Shown: in pieces, positions 39,904 through 49,200 of the stretch | Layout: the number at the start of each line of letters is the position of its first letter | Numbering within the stretch: position 1 is the first letter of the stretch | Assembly (NCBI GenBank): GCA_963777285.1 | Contig: CAVZPR010000002.1 | Location: 806,001 to 870,000, forward strand | Length of the DNA: 64,000 nucleotides | Origin: JAFARE01 sp963777285 | Lineage (GTDB): Bacteria; Chloroflexota; Dormibacteria; Aeolococcales; Aeolococcaceae | Direction of reading: 5' to 3' | Made by a program: the position numbers and the translations under genes | Notes under the pieces: generated by a model | Seen by the model: only the letters and a program-made list of their open reading frames with translations | The model's database searches: none | Told to the model about the DNA's origin: nothing

Positions 39904-42264
39904 GTGCTCATCGCCCGGCACCGCCTCCTGGGCGTGGCGCTGCCGCGCACCCGCGGTGTGGCACACGCCGTCGGCCTCAGCGCATCCGTGACCATCGCCC
40001 GTGACGCCGCCGGGGTGCCCCACATCGACGCCGCGTGCCTGCGCGACGCTGCCTTCGCCATGGGCGTGGCGCACGCGCAGGACCGCCTCTGGCAGATGGA
40101 GCTCACCCGGCGCGTCGCCGCCGGTCGTCTCAGCGAGCTCATCGGCGCCGAGGGCCTGCCCGTCGACACGTTCGTGCGCCGTCTCGGGCTGACGCGTGTG
40201 GCCGCCGCCGAGGAACGGCAGGCGTCGCCGCAGGTCTGCGAGGCGCTCGAGGGCTACGCGGCGGGGGTCAACTGGGTGCGCGGCTCGGGCGCCGCATTGC
40301 CGCTCGAGATGCGCCTGCTCAAGCTGGTGCCGGAGCCATGGCAGCCGCTGCACACGTTGCTGTGCGCCAAGCTGCTGGCGCTGGGGCTCAGCCTCAACTG
40401 GGACACGGAGCTGCAGCGCCTGGAGCTGCTGCGCGCGATCGGCCCCGAGCGCGCGGCACAGCTGGACATCGTGTACCCGGAGTCCAATCCGACGATCCTG
40501 GCCGGCACCGCGGCGGCGGCACAGGGCGCGTCCGGCGAGGCGCTGACGACGATGTTCCTCGAAGCGGCCCGCTGGATTCCGGCCGCCGGCGGCGCCAGCA
40601 ACTCCTGGGTGGTTTCCGCGGAACGCAGCGCCACCGGGCGGCCGGTGCTCTGCAACGACCCTCACCTGGCGCCGTCGCTGCCCTCGGTGTGGTACGCGGC
40701 CCACGTTCGCGCCGGCGATGACTTCGAGGCCACCGGAGCGACCATGCCCGGGCTGCCCTTCGTGCTCATCGGCCACAACCGGCGTGTGGCATGGGGGTTC
40801 ACCAACTCGTTCGCCGACTGCCAGGACCTGGTCATCGAGGAGTTCAGCGCGCCGTCAGCGGAGCGCTACCGCACCGAGCGCGGCTTCGAGCGCACCCGGC
40901 TGCTCCGCGAGATCATCCACGTCAAGGACGGGTCCGACCGGGTCGAGGAGGTCGTGGTCACGCGCCACGGCCCGGTGGTGGAGCGCATCCAGGATCCGGC
41001 GCGCAACGTGTGGCGCGGACTGGCGCTGCAGTGGACCGCGCTGACGCCGGGGGCGGCGATGGAAACGCTGCTGGGGCTGCAGCGCGCCGCCGACTGGGAG
41101 TCCTTCAGGAAGGCGTTCGCCGGGTTCGACGCTCCCTCACAGAACGTGGTGTACGCGGACGTCGACGGCCACATCGGCTACCTGCTCTGCGGCCGCGTGC
41201 CGCGCCGTCGCCGGGATCCCAGCGGGCTGCCCGTGCCGGGATGGAATGGTGACGCGCTGTGGGACGGCTTCCTCGCGCCGGAGGAGATGCCGGTGCTGTT
41301 CGACCCGCCCGAGGGCGTCGTGGTCACCGCCAACAACCGCATCGTCGGCGCCGGCTTCCCGCACTACATCGGCAGCGACTACATGAGCGGGTACCGTGCG
41401 CAGCGCATCCACGAGCTGCTCGCCGCGGGCTCGCACGACCTCACCGCCATGGCCGAGATCCAGATGGACGTCCTGTCACCACCGGCGCGCCGCGTGGTCA
41501 AGCTGCTGTCCCGCATGACCTGCGAGCAGCCGCAGGCGGAGCGGGTGCGCCTTCGGCTCGCGGACTGGGACGGCGCCATGACCCCGGACCGGATCGAGCC
41601 GACGCTGTACGAGGCGTTCATGGCACGGCTGGCCGAGCACGCCCTGGAGCCATTCTGCGGCGATGCCTGGCGGATCCTCGAAGGCACCAGTCTCTCCCAT
41701 CCCGTGTTCGGCTGGCCAGGCAATCTCGCCGGCCGGCTCACCCCGTCGCTGCTCGACCGTTGGGAGCGCTCCGACACCGCGCTCCTGGGTGGCACGACGA
41801 CGTGGCCCGGCGTGGTGGCGAGGTCGCTGGAGGAGGCGTGGACCGACCTCCGGTCTCGCTACGGCCGCCGGCAGCGCCGCTGGCGGTGGGGGCGGGTGCA
41901 CGCGCTGCCCCTGGAGCATCCGCTGGCACGACGCCGCCCGCTGGGGCTCATCTTCAACGCGGGGCGGCTGAGGGTCGGGGGCAGCGTCGACACGGTGTTC
42001 GCCACGTCCTACCTGCCGCCGCGTCCCTTCGAGACACGGCTCTTCGCACCCTCGTGGCGCCAGGTGATCGACGTCGGCGCCTGGGACGCGTGCGGCGCGG
42101 TGCTCTCCCCGGGGCAGTCGGGCCAGCCCGGCTCGCGGCACTACCGCGACCTGCGCGGGCGCTGGCTGCGCAACCGTCAGTTCCCCCTCACCTGGAGCTG
42201 GGACCTGGTTCGGCGGCGCACCCGCTCCCGGCTGCTGCTGGTGCCGCCGGAGGCGAACCCATGA
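39904..42264 (+). CDS. Penicillin acylase-family Ntn hydrolase
   Basis: 786 aa from GTG 39904; a CTG at 39826 would add ERNVLLTLVIAASAAGALLLGC and give a complete N-terminal membrane anchor, so the gene may begin there. The small (alpha) part contains ARDAAGVPHIDAA and AMGVAHAQDRLWQMELTRR. Autocatalytic cleavage is expected before the Ser of GGASNSWVVSAERSATG, followed by VLCNDPHLAPSLPSVWY. The family hydrolyses amides such as acyl-homoserine lactones, beta-lactam side chains or aculeacin-like lipopeptides; the substrate is unknown. It is coupled to the next gene. Confidence 0.88.
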   Translation: MLIARHRLLGVALPRTRGVAHAVGLSASVTIARDAAGVPHIDAACLRDAAFAMGVAHAQDRLWQMELTRRVAAGRLSELIGAEGLPVDTFVRRLGLTRVAAAEERQASPQVCEALEGYAAGVNWVRGSGAALPLEMRLLKLVPEPWQPLHTLLCAKLLALGLSLNWDTELQRLELLRAIGPERAAQLDIVYPESNPTILAGTAAAAQGASGEALTTMFLEAARWIPAAGGASNSWVVSAERSATGRPVLCNDPHLAPSLPSVWYAAHVRAGDDFEATGATMPGLPFVLIGHNRRVAWGFTNSFADCQDLVIEEFSAPSAERYRTERGFERTRLLREIIHVKDGSDRVEEVVVTRHGPVVERIQDPARNVWRGLALQWTALTPGAAMETLLGLQRAADWESFRKAFAGFDAPSQNVVYADVDGHIGYLLCGRVPRRRRDPSGLPVPGWNGDALWDGFLAPEEMPVLFDPPEGVVVTANNRIVGAGFPHYIGSDYMSGYRAQRIHELLAAGSHDLTAMAEIQMDVLSPPARRVVKLLSRMTCEQPQAERVRLRLADWDGAMTPDRIEPTLYEAFMARLAEHALEPFCGDAWRILEGTSLSHPVFGWPGNLAGRLTPSLLDRWERSDTALLGGTTTWPGVVARSLEEAWTDLRSRYGRRQRRWRWGRVHALPLEHPLARRRPLGLIFNAGRLRVGGSVDTVFATSYLPPRPFETRLFAPSWRQVIDVGAWDACGAVLSPGQSGQPGSRHYRDLRGRWLRNRQFPLTWSWDLVRRRTRSRLLLVPPEANP

Positions 42265-42923
42265 GCGACCGGCGGCGCGGCGAGCGAGGGCTGTTCCGCG
42301 GCTGCTGCTTCGGCCTGGTCCTGCTCCTCGTCCTGCTCGGGCTCGCGGCCTTCGTGGTGGACCGCGCCCTGGCCGCCCCGGACCTGGGCGGGCCCCCGGG
42401 CGGCCGCGACGACGGCTCCACCGAGGCGCTCGTGGCGGTGAGCCTCGGCGCGCAGCTGGCGGCACAGCTGCTGGCGGCCCCCCACGCGGTCGTGACCGTC
42501 TCCGAACGCGACCTCACCGTGGTGGCGCGGGTCAACAACCCCAATCCCGGTCGCTATCGCAACGTTGAGGTGCGCGTCCGCGACGGCTACGTGCTCGTGT
42601 CCACCGACACCTCGTACGGGCCGCTGTCCGTGACGGCGGTGGCCCACGTCAGCGTCGCGCTGCAGCAGCCCACGCAGGGCCCGCAGCTGGTGGCCCAGGT
42701 GATGGCGCTCGACGTCGGGGCGCTCCCCGTCCCCGGGTGGCTGCAGGACACGCTGGTGGGCAACCTGGCGCCGACGGTGGCTCTGGCCCAACTGTTCGAC
42801 AGCTCGCCGGCGCTGCGGCTGGTTCGCTCCGCCATCGAATGCGTGGTGGTCGCGCCTGACGGCGTGCACGTCGGCGTGCACCGGCCCGGGGTCGCGGCCG
42901 TGCCGTCCGTCTGCGGGCCGTAG
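42261..42923 (+). CDS. Membrane-anchored protein of unknown function
   Basis: 220 aa; ATG overlaps the acylase stop (ATGA). A short basic N-terminus (SDRRRGERGLFRG) precedes one membrane helix (CCFGLVLLLVLLGLAAFVVDRAL), leaving an extracytoplasmic domain with VTVSERDLTVVARVNNPNPGRYRNVEVRV and VALQQPTQGPQLVAQVMALDVGALPVPGWL. The pattern resembles LEA14/YpmS-like beta-sandwich proteins but I would not assign it. It may assist the acylase at the cell surface. Confidence 0.6.
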   Translation: MSDRRRGERGLFRGCCFGLVLLLVLLGLAAFVVDRALAAPDLGGPPGGRDDGSTEALVAVSLGAQLAAQLLAAPHAVVTVSERDLTVVARVNNPNPGRYRNVEVRVRDGYVLVSTDTSYGPLSVTAVAHVSVALQQPTQGPQLVAQVMALDVGALPVPGWLQDTLVGNLAPTVALAQLFDSSPALRLVRSAIECVVVAPDGVHVGVHRPGVAAVPSVCGP

Positions 42924-42933
42924 GATCGGCTGC
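42921..42933 (+). promoter_or_regulatory. -10 box overlapping upstream stop codon
   Basis: TAGGAT (42921-42926) includes the TAG stop of the previous gene and lies 7 nt before ATG 42934. Confidence 0.5.
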
Positions 42934-43761
42934 ATGCTGCTGCAGGACATCCTCGAATGGAGCTCGCAGCTCGCCGGGTGCGACTCCGTCCCGGCGGACT
43001 CGCAGGTGCACGTCGAAGCGCACGGCGACGTGCGCCGCGTGCTCTTCGGTGTCGACGTCGACGCCGGCGAGCTGCTCTACGCGCGCGACGCGGGATTCGA
43101 TGCCGTCATCGCGCACCACCCCATCGGCGACCGCGCGCGCATCGACTTCTGGCGTGTGGTGCGGCGCCAGGTGGAGCAGATGACCGCCGAGGGCGTGGAT
43201 CGCGACGTGGCGGAGCGTGCGGTCGCAACAAGGCTGGAGAAGCCGCGCCGCGCGCTGCACATGGCAAACGTCAACCGCGTGGTGGACACGGCGCGGCTGA
43301 TCGGCATGCCCCTCGCCAACATCCACCTGCCGTGCGACATCATCGGCCGGCAGGCGATCGTCGACCTGCTGGCATCGCGATCGTCATCGAGCACGACCAT
43401 CGGCGACGCCATCGCGTGGATCGAGGAGTTCCCCGAGATGCGGGCGGGGTACACGCGGCCGGAGGCGTGGCTGGGCCACGCCGGCCAACCCCTGGGCCGC
43501 TACACGGTCGCGATGGCGGGAGGCACCAACGGCGGGCACGCCGTGTTCCGCGAGTATTTCCGGGCCGGCGTCGACACGATCTTCTCCATGCACATCGCCG
43601 AAGACGACCTCGCGCAGCTGCAGGCCGATCCGCTCGCGGCGGGCCGCGCCCTTGTCGTCACCGGCCACATGAGCACGGACAGCATCGGCATCAACCGCGT
43701 GATCGGCGGCCTCGAGGAGCGGGGCGTCGCGGTGACGCGCACCAGCGGCATCGTGGGTTGA
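42934..43761 (+). CDS. Nif3/DUF34-family metal protein
   Basis: 275 aa related to the NIF3-like family (sometimes labelled GTP cyclohydrolase 1 type 2). Di-metal ligands are visible: FDAVIAHHPIGDRA near residue 65, LANIHLPCD near 130, and the late MHIAEDD and VVTGHMSTDSIGINRV. The start MLLQDILEWSSQL follows a -10 box by 7 nt. The family is widely conserved with no settled function; the metal centre suggests a hydrolase. Confidence 0.8.
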   Translation: MLLQDILEWSSQLAGCDSVPADSQVHVEAHGDVRRVLFGVDVDAGELLYARDAGFDAVIAHHPIGDRARIDFWRVVRRQVEQMTAEGVDRDVAERAVATRLEKPRRALHMANVNRVVDTARLIGMPLANIHLPCDIIGRQAIVDLLASRSSSSTTIGDAIAWIEEFPEMRAGYTRPEAWLGHAGQPLGRYTVAMAGGTNGGHAVFREYFRAGVDTIFSMHIAEDDLAQLQADPLAAGRALVVTGHMSTDSIGINRVIGGLEERGVAVTRTSGIVG

Positions 43762-43771
43762 ACCGACACGA

Positions 43772-45493
43772 TCAGGCGAGGATCGTGTTGATCAGCGCCG
43801 CGTGGCTCTGCACCTGGGGGTAGTTGCCCAGGGGCGCATGCGTCGTGGGGTCTGCGACCTCGCCGAAGAGGTCGAGCGGCCCGCGGCAGGACAGCGCGGC
43901 CCTGAGGTGGGCGGTGCCGTCCTCGCCGATCGCCTGAAGCGCCTCCGCCATCCAGAAGGTGGGAAAGACGAACGGCGCGCACGGATCGGCGATGTCGTCC
44001 GGCTGTCCTTCGTAGCGGTCGAGCAGTCCACCATGGTCGAGGCGCGTCTCGATCAGCGCCAGGGTGTCGCGCAGCAGCGGGCCGTCATGCAGGAAGCCGA
44101 CGTGCCCCATGAGCGCGAGCGCCGCGTCGGCGCCGCCTCCATCGTCGCGCAGCTGCAGCACCGGCGGATCGTCGTCGAGGATGCGCGCCCGCAACGCTGC
44201 CCCGGCGGTGCGCCATGCGGCCGCGTCACCGCTGATGACACCGCGTTCCACGAGCCCGGCTGCGCCGCGCAGCGCGGCCGACGCCACGGCGCGCGAGTGC
44301 GTGTACGCGCGCGGCTCGCCGCGAATCTCCCAGATGCCGTGGTCGGCGCCGCCGCCGCGCTGCGCGAGCCAGGCGGCGCAAACCGGCGTCGCGCGTTGCA
44401 GCGGATCCGGCAGTGCGTGGTGCGCCGCGAGCGTCCAGGAAAATTCGATCAGCGCCGCGGGCGCGTCGATCTGCACCTGCTCCGCCGCGGCGTTGCCGAC
44501 GCGCACCGGCCGCGCGCCGCCGTGTCCGCGCAGATGGTCGAGCGTCTGCTCCGGCGGGGGCGGGCCGCCGTCGACGCGGTACACGGGGCGCGGGCCGTGC
44601 TCCAGCACGGCCTCGCCGAGAAACGCGCCCAGTCGCAGGGCCGCGTCGTGGAGCCCCGCCCGCCAGAGCGCGATGCCGGCGAGCGATGCGTCGCGCATCC
44701 AGCAGTAGCGGTAATCCCAGGTGCGCGACGACGCGGGCCACTGCGGCAGCGACGTCGTGGGCGCGGCGACCATGCCCCCGTCGCGCTGCTCGAGCCCGAG
44801 AAGCACGGCGGCCGACGTGCGCAGCAGCGCCGAGTGTGTGTCCGCGTCGAGCACCCGTGTCGCGAGTGCGCTCGGCCGCGGCCGCAGGTGCGCGGTCATG
44901 CCCCGCCACTCGCGCAGCGTGTCGTCGATGAGGTCATGCGACACCGGCATGGGTGCGTCGCACAGCGCCAGGATCACCGGCGCCATCGGTGCCACGGTGA
45001 AGCGAGCCACCGCGCCATTCAACTCGACGCGCCACGACGGCGCTCCCTCGAGCACGAGCACCTGCGCGCCGGCCGTGGCGACGATCCGCGTGCCCTCGAC
45101 GCGCAGCCGCGCGCGCGCGCGCGCCGCGTCGAAGGCGGGTGCGAAGCGCACCTCCACGTCGACGGGGCGGTCGATGCTGCGCAGGCGCCGCACCAGGGAG
45201 CGAGGACCGTTCCAGGCGAGGGCGTCGTCGACCACGAGGCTTGCGCCGCCGCGGCGCCATACCGTCTCGAGCACCAGGCTGCCCGCGTGATAGCGGCGCG
45301 ACGCCACCTGCGCTTCGATGCCGGCCGGACGGACCGAGAAGCTGCCTCCTTGCTCTTCATCGAGCAACGCAAGCAAGCACGGCATCGAGTCGACGTTCGG
45401 CCAGCAGAGCCAGGCGACGTTGCCCTGGGGGTCGATCAGCGCAGCGGTGCGCCCGTCGGCGAGCAGCGCGTGGTCGCCGATCTGGTGAGGCAC
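43772..45493 (-). CDS. Glycoside hydrolase family 15 protein (glucoamylase/trehalase-like)
   Basis: 573 aa. An N-terminal beta domain (IGDHALLADGRTAALIDPQGNVAWLCWP) is followed by an alpha/alpha barrel with RTWDYRYCWMRDASLAGIAL, the first catalytic Glu in HGIWEIRGEPRAYTHSRAVA and the closing GNYPQVQSHAALINTIL, whose usual second Glu/base segment is somewhat changed. GTG start 45491-45493, 9 nt after TAGACT. Relatives are intracellular glucoamylases and trehalases. No signal peptide. Confidence 0.88.
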   Translation of the reverse strand: MPHQIGDHALLADGRTAALIDPQGNVAWLCWPNVDSMPCLLALLDEEQGGSFSVRPAGIEAQVASRRYHAGSLVLETVWRRGGASLVVDDALAWNGPRSLVRRLRSIDRPVDVEVRFAPAFDAARARARLRVEGTRIVATAGAQVLVLEGAPSWRVELNGAVARFTVAPMAPVILALCDAPMPVSHDLIDDTLREWRGMTAHLRPRPSALATRVLDADTHSALLRTSAAVLLGLEQRDGGMVAAPTTSLPQWPASSRTWDYRYCWMRDASLAGIALWRAGLHDAALRLGAFLGEAVLEHGPRPVYRVDGGPPPPEQTLDHLRGHGGARPVRVGNAAAEQVQIDAPAALIEFSWTLAAHHALPDPLQRATPVCAAWLAQRGGGADHGIWEIRGEPRAYTHSRAVASAALRGAAGLVERGVISGDAAAWRTAGAALRARILDDDPPVLQLRDDGGGADAALALMGHVGFLHDGPLLRDTLALIETRLDHGGLLDRYEGQPDDIADPCAPFVFPTFWMAEALQAIGEDGTAHLRAALSCRGPLDLFGEVADPTTHAPLGNYPQVQSHAALINTILA

Positions 45494-45516
45494 CGCGACG
45501 GCAGTCTAGGGGCGCC

Positions 45517-46680
45517 TCAGGGGATGGTGCGCGCGATGCTCGCGATCTTGTAGGCCCAGTTGGGATCCGACGCGTAGTCGACGTTCATGCCGTGCAGCGT
45601 AGGCCCGTGGTAGAAGGGCCCGCGCGGGCTCAGATAGTTGGCCGCGATGAAGTTCGCCACGTACTGGATGCAGGCATCGAAGCTGGGGAAGGTGGACGCG
45701 TCGCCGTAGGGGTTGGAGTCGTCCGCGTTGAAGCCGAACAGGTTGTGCTTGTCCTGCGCGATCGCGCTGGCGCCCCAGTCCGACTCGAGGATCGCGTGCG
45801 CGACGAAATAGCGCGCGCTGACGTGGTACGTCTGCTCGGCCCTCATGAAGCTGGCGCCCAGGCCGGCCATGTCGGTGCCCTGCAGGAAGGAGTTGATCCG
45901 CGCTGCGGTTTCGCCGGACGGCTTGGTCAGGTCGGTGTTGATGGTGAACTGCGCACCCGCGACCGGGGTGAAGATCGTGTCGGCGGCGCGCGCCGCTGCG
46001 AGCGCAGCCTCGGCCGCGTTGAGCTGTGTCTTCGCCTTCCGCACGGCCTGGTGTGCCGCGACGTCCGCGGCCTGCACCTGCTCCTCCTGCACCGCGAGCA
46101 GCGCGCGAGTCGTCTGCGCCTGCTCCTGCGCGACCGCCAGCTGCGCGCGCGCCGCGTGGTCCCGGGTCAGCGTGGCCGCGGCCGAGCTTGCCTCTGTGTA
46201 GATGCGGTTCACCAGGTCCTGCGCGGCAGACGCGACGTCGTCCAGCTGCACCTTGCGCTCCACGGCGGTGGCGATGTCGCTTGCCGACAGCAGGTAGAGC
46301 AGCGCCGCCTCCGAGCCGCCGCTCTCGTACGTCTGGCGGATGTAGAGCGCGAGGTGCGCCCTGTCCGCCGCCAGCTCGCGCCGCAGCTCGGTGACGGTCG
46401 CGGTGTCCGCGACGATGGTCGCGTCGAGAAGGGTGATCCTCTGCTCCAGCGCGATCAGCTGTCGCGACACCGCCGAGAGCTGCTGCCGCGCGATGGCGAG
46501 GTTGCCGTCAGCGGCGTTCGCCTCTGACTGCGCGCTCTTCAGGTCCTGGTGGGCGCTGTTGACCGCCGACTGCGGATCGCCGGCGGCTGCGACGGGCTGG
46601 GCGATGAACGTGAGCGCGCACATGACGGGCGCAGCCACGGCGAGCCGGTGGCGGGCAAGCCAAAGCGCAGGAGAACGCAT
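45517..46680 (-). CDS. Secreted coiled-coil glucosaminidase (peptidoglycan hydrolase)
   Basis: About 387 aa from ATG 46678-46680 (MRSPALWLARHRLAVAA). Signal peptide to about residue 33 (VAAAG), then a long coiled coil (about 35-230) rich in Ala/Gln/Glu, then a glucosaminidase/lysozyme-like domain with EQTYHVSARYFVAHAILESDWG (catalytic Glu), DKHNLFGFNADDSNP and FPSFDACIQYVANFIAANYL. Similar layout to wall hydrolases whose coiled coil is controlled by FtsEX-type partners; that link is inference. Confidence 0.85.
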   Translation of the reverse strand: MRSPALWLARHRLAVAAPVMCALTFIAQPVAAAGDPQSAVNSAHQDLKSAQSEANAADGNLAIARQQLSAVSRQLIALEQRITLLDATIVADTATVTELRRELAADRAHLALYIRQTYESGGSEAALLYLLSASDIATAVERKVQLDDVASAAQDLVNRIYTEASSAAATLTRDHAARAQLAVAQEQAQTTRALLAVQEEQVQAADVAAHQAVRKAKTQLNAAEAALAAARAADTIFTPVAGAQFTINTDLTKPSGETAARINSFLQGTDMAGLGASFMRAEQTYHVSARYFVAHAILESDWGASAIAQDKHNLFGFNADDSNPYGDASTFPSFDACIQYVANFIAANYLSPRGPFYHGPTLHGMNVDYASDPNWAYKIASIARTIP

Positions 46681-46811
46681 CGAGCCGCAGTCTCGCACCG
46701 CGGCGTGCGCGCCTCGATCGGCGTCACCGCGCCGTGAACCGTTGTGACGGCGGCGTCACCTCGGGACCGCTCGAACGCCGCGCGACACCGCGCGGCTCGA
46801 GCCTGCGACCG

Positions 46812-46997
46812 CTACGACGCCTTGCGTTCGAGCAGCCTGCGGCGGATCTCCGCGGCCGGCTGCCCCTTCTCGACGGCGCTGCGCGGCCCGCAGTTGGAGC
46901 AAACCTCGTAGCCGCCGACCGGCTCGCCGTCCGCTCCGTAATACAGCACGGCCAGCATGTCGGCGCCACAGATTCCGCACTGCGAGCGCTGCTCCAT
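46812..46997 (-). CDS. Small zinc-ribbon protein
   Basis: 61 aa from ATG 46995-46997. Two C-x2-C pairs, CGIC near residue 7 and CSNC near 35, form a zinc ribbon around MLAVLYYGADGEPVGGYEV, followed by a basic helix AAEIRRRLLERKAS. Divergent from rsmG with a 46-nt gap. Unknown function. Confidence 0.6.
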   Translation of the reverse strand: MEQRSQCGICGADMLAVLYYGADGEPVGGYEVCSNCGPRSAVEKGQPAAEIRRRLLERKAS

Positions 46998-47031
46998 GTC
47001 GTTCCCCACTGGTCCCACTTGCCGCCGTCGA

Positions 47032-47043
47032 GAGAATGATCGC
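47032..47043 (+). promoter_or_regulatory. -10-like box of rsmG
   Basis: GAGAAT (47032-47037), 6 nt, ATG 47044. Weak hexamer but the spacing matches the leaderless pattern. Confidence 0.35.
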
Positions 47044-47703
47044 ATGCCCGAGCGTGTGGTGGTGCAGGCAACTCCGTCACAGAGAGATGCGCTTCGCCGC
47101 TACCTGGAGGAGCTGGAGCGCTGGAATCGCCGCATCAACCTCACGTCGATTCCCCGTCATGACGCGTGGCGCCGGCACGTCGAGGAGAGCGCGTCGCTGC
47201 TGGCCCTGCTCGCCCTGCGGCCGTCCGTCGCCGTGGTCGACGTGGGCGCCGGTGCGGGAGCGCCTGGGCTGGTGATGTCCGTCCTGCGCCCGGACCTGCG
47301 CATGACCCTGCTCGAGGCGGACGCGCGCAAGGCCGCATTCCTCGACCACGTCGCCGGGCTCATCGGTCTGGGCGCGACGCGCGTGCTGCGGGCCCGAGCG
47401 GAGGACGCAGGACGGGACCCCGCACACCGCGCGCGCTACGACCTGGCGGTGTCCCGTGCGGCGGCCCCTCCTGCCGTACTGTGCGAGCTGGCGCTACCCC
47501 TGGTGCGTCGCGGCGGCAGGATGGCGGCGATGGTGGGCGACGCCCCCGCGGCCGCAGAGGCGGGCGCGGCGGCTTCGGCGGCGCTCGGCGGCGCGGCGCC
47601 GGCGGCAGCCGGCCCCACCGTCCTTGTGGTGGACAAGATCGCGGACACGCCGGCCCGGTACCCACGGCGCAGTGGCGTGCCCCGGCGGCGCCCGCTGGGG
47701 TGA
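47044..47703 (+). CDS. rsmG: 16S rRNA (guanine527-N7)-methyltransferase
   Basis: RsmG/GidB, 219 aa, SAM-dependent methylation of G527 in 16S rRNA; loss gives low-level streptomycin resistance in other bacteria. ELERWNRRINLTSI, the SAM loop VVDVGAGAGAPGLVM, LLEADARKAAFL, SRAAAPPAVLCELALPLV and the ending VDKIADTPARYPRRSGVPRRRPLG are typical. It is short near the C-terminus, with an Ala/Gly-rich insertion at about 170-190. It is not next to parAB/mnmG as in many genomes. Confidence 0.93.
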   Translation: MPERVVVQATPSQRDALRRYLEELERWNRRINLTSIPRHDAWRRHVEESASLLALLALRPSVAVVDVGAGAGAPGLVMSVLRPDLRMTLLEADARKAAFLDHVAGLIGLGATRVLRARAEDAGRDPAHRARYDLAVSRAAAPPAVLCELALPLVRRGGRMAAMVGDAPAAAEAGAAASAALGGAAPAAAGPTVLVVDKIADTPARYPRRSGVPRRRPLG

Positions 47704-47709
47704 CCCCGG

Positions 47710-49200
47710 TCAGCCGGCCAGGCGCCGCCGCAGTGCCGCCTCGACGACGGCTCGCTCGTCCCAGGAGCGCTCCTCGGCACCGATGATCAGGGTGCCCTCG
47801 TGGCCCTTGCCGGCGCACAGCACCGTGTCCCCCGGGGCCGCGTTGCTGATGGCGAAGCTGATTGCCTCGGTGCGGTCCGGGATGACGACCACGTCGTCGC
47901 CGCGGCTTCCCCCTGCCTCGGTCGCGCCCGCGGCGATCTCCTCGAGAATCCGGTAGCGGTCCTCGAGCCGGGGGTCCTCGTCGGTGATCACGGCCACGTC
48001 GGCCAGGCGCGCGGCGACCGCCCCCATCGCCGGCCGCTTCTCGACGTCCCGCTCTCCCGCCGAGCCGAACACCACCCAAAGGCGGCCGGCCGTGGTGGGG
48101 CGCAGCTCCCGGAGCACGTGGTCCAGCGAGCCCTCGGTGTGGGCGTAGTCGATGACCACCGCGAAGGGCTGCCCCAGGGCGACCCGCTCCATGCGGCCGG
48201 TGACGCGCTCCAGCCGCTCCATGCCCTGCACCGCGGCGCCGATCTCCGCCCCGGTGGCGCACGCGGTGGCCAGGGCGGCCAGGGCGTTGGCGGCGTTGAA
48301 GCGACCGGTGAGCTGCAGCGACACCTCCGCCGGGCCCCAGGGCGTGGCCGCGCGCAGCCTGAGGCGCGCCGGCTCCTGGCGCACGTCCGTTGCCACGAGG
48401 TCGGCGGCGGCATCCGGGGCCACGCTGTAGGTGAGGCGAGACGCCACCGGCATCCGCGACAGGACGGGGTAGGCGAAGCCGTCGCCGGCGTCGAGCACCG
48501 CCAGCCCGTCACCGCGGCCGCCCACCATGTCCAGGAGCCGGCTCTTGGCGGCGAGGTAGGCCTCGCGGCTGCCGTGCACGTCCAGGTGCTCCGACGTGAT
48601 GCGGGTGTACACCGCGGCGCGATAGTCCACGTCGTCGACACGGTGCAGCTCCAGCGCGTGCGACGACGTCTCCACCGCGGCGTGGGTGCAGCCCTGCTCG
48701 CGCAGCGACGCGAGGTGGGCCTGCAGGTCGGGCGCCTCGAGCGTTGTCTGGCGGCTCTTGTTCGGCGTGACCCGGTCGCCGCTGCGCCAGTCGACCGTGG
48801 TCAGCGAACCGGCGGCGATCCCGGCGGCACGCCAGGCGGACCAGAGCAGCGTCGCCGTGGTGGTCTTGCCGTCGGTTCCGGTGACGCCGGCGATGCAGAG
48901 GTCACGGCTGGGACGGCCGGCGACGATCGCAGCCAGGCGCGACAGCGCGACCCGGCTGTCGCCCACGATGACCAGCGGCGCCGTCACGCCGGTGACGTCG
49001 TGCTCAGCGACGACGGCCACGGCGCCGCGGCGCACGGCGTCAGCGGCGAAGGCGTGCCCGTCGGCGTGAAACCCACGCACGGCGACGAACAGCGAACCGG
49101 GCTCGCAGTGCCGCGAGTCGTAGTCGACCCGCGTCACCGCGGCGTCGGGTCCCGGGGGGACCGGCACGCCGGCCTCCGCGAGCAGCCGCCGCAGCTGCAT
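47710..49200 (-). CDS. murE: UDP-MurNAc-tripeptide synthetase
   Basis: Mur ligase of 496 aa from ATG 49198-49200 (MQLRRLLAEAGVPV), sharing a base with the sixA stop. ATP loop GVTGTDGKTTTATLL, substrate block KSRQTTLEAPDLQ, carbamylated-Lys region DVHGSREAYLAAKSRLLD and the end GDTVLCAGKGHEGTLI. The third amino acid is set by a loop that reads DNPR in Dap-adding enzymes; here it is ITDEDPRLED, so Dap is not assured. Last gene of ppk-CHAD-sixA-murE. Confidence 0.92.
   Translation of the reverse strand: MQLRRLLAEAGVPVPPGPDAAVTRVDYDSRHCEPGSLFVAVRGFHADGHAFAADAVRRGAVAVVAEHDVTGVTAPLVIVGDSRVALSRLAAIVAGRPSRDLCIAGVTGTDGKTTTATLLWSAWRAAGIAAGSLTTVDWRSGDRVTPNKSRQTTLEAPDLQAHLASLREQGCTHAAVETSSHALELHRVDDVDYRAAVYTRITSEHLDVHGSREAYLAAKSRLLDMVGGRGDGLAVLDAGDGFAYPVLSRMPVASRLTYSVAPDAAADLVATDVRQEPARLRLRAATPWGPAEVSLQLTGRFNAANALAALATACATGAEIGAAVQGMERLERVTGRMERVALGQPFAVVIDYAHTEGSLDHVLRELRPTTAGRLWVVFGSAGERDVEKRPAMGAVAARLADVAVITDEDPRLEDRYRILEEIAAGATEAGGSRGDDVVVIPDRTEAISFAISNAAPGDTVLCAGKGHEGTLIIGAEERSWDERAVVEAALRRRLAG

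Noticed and set aside
39781..40776. N-terminal extension of gcvT through the acylase gene
   Set aside because: GcvT family proteins start at MAARTPLYDRH; the extension is antisense to the conserved acylase alpha region.
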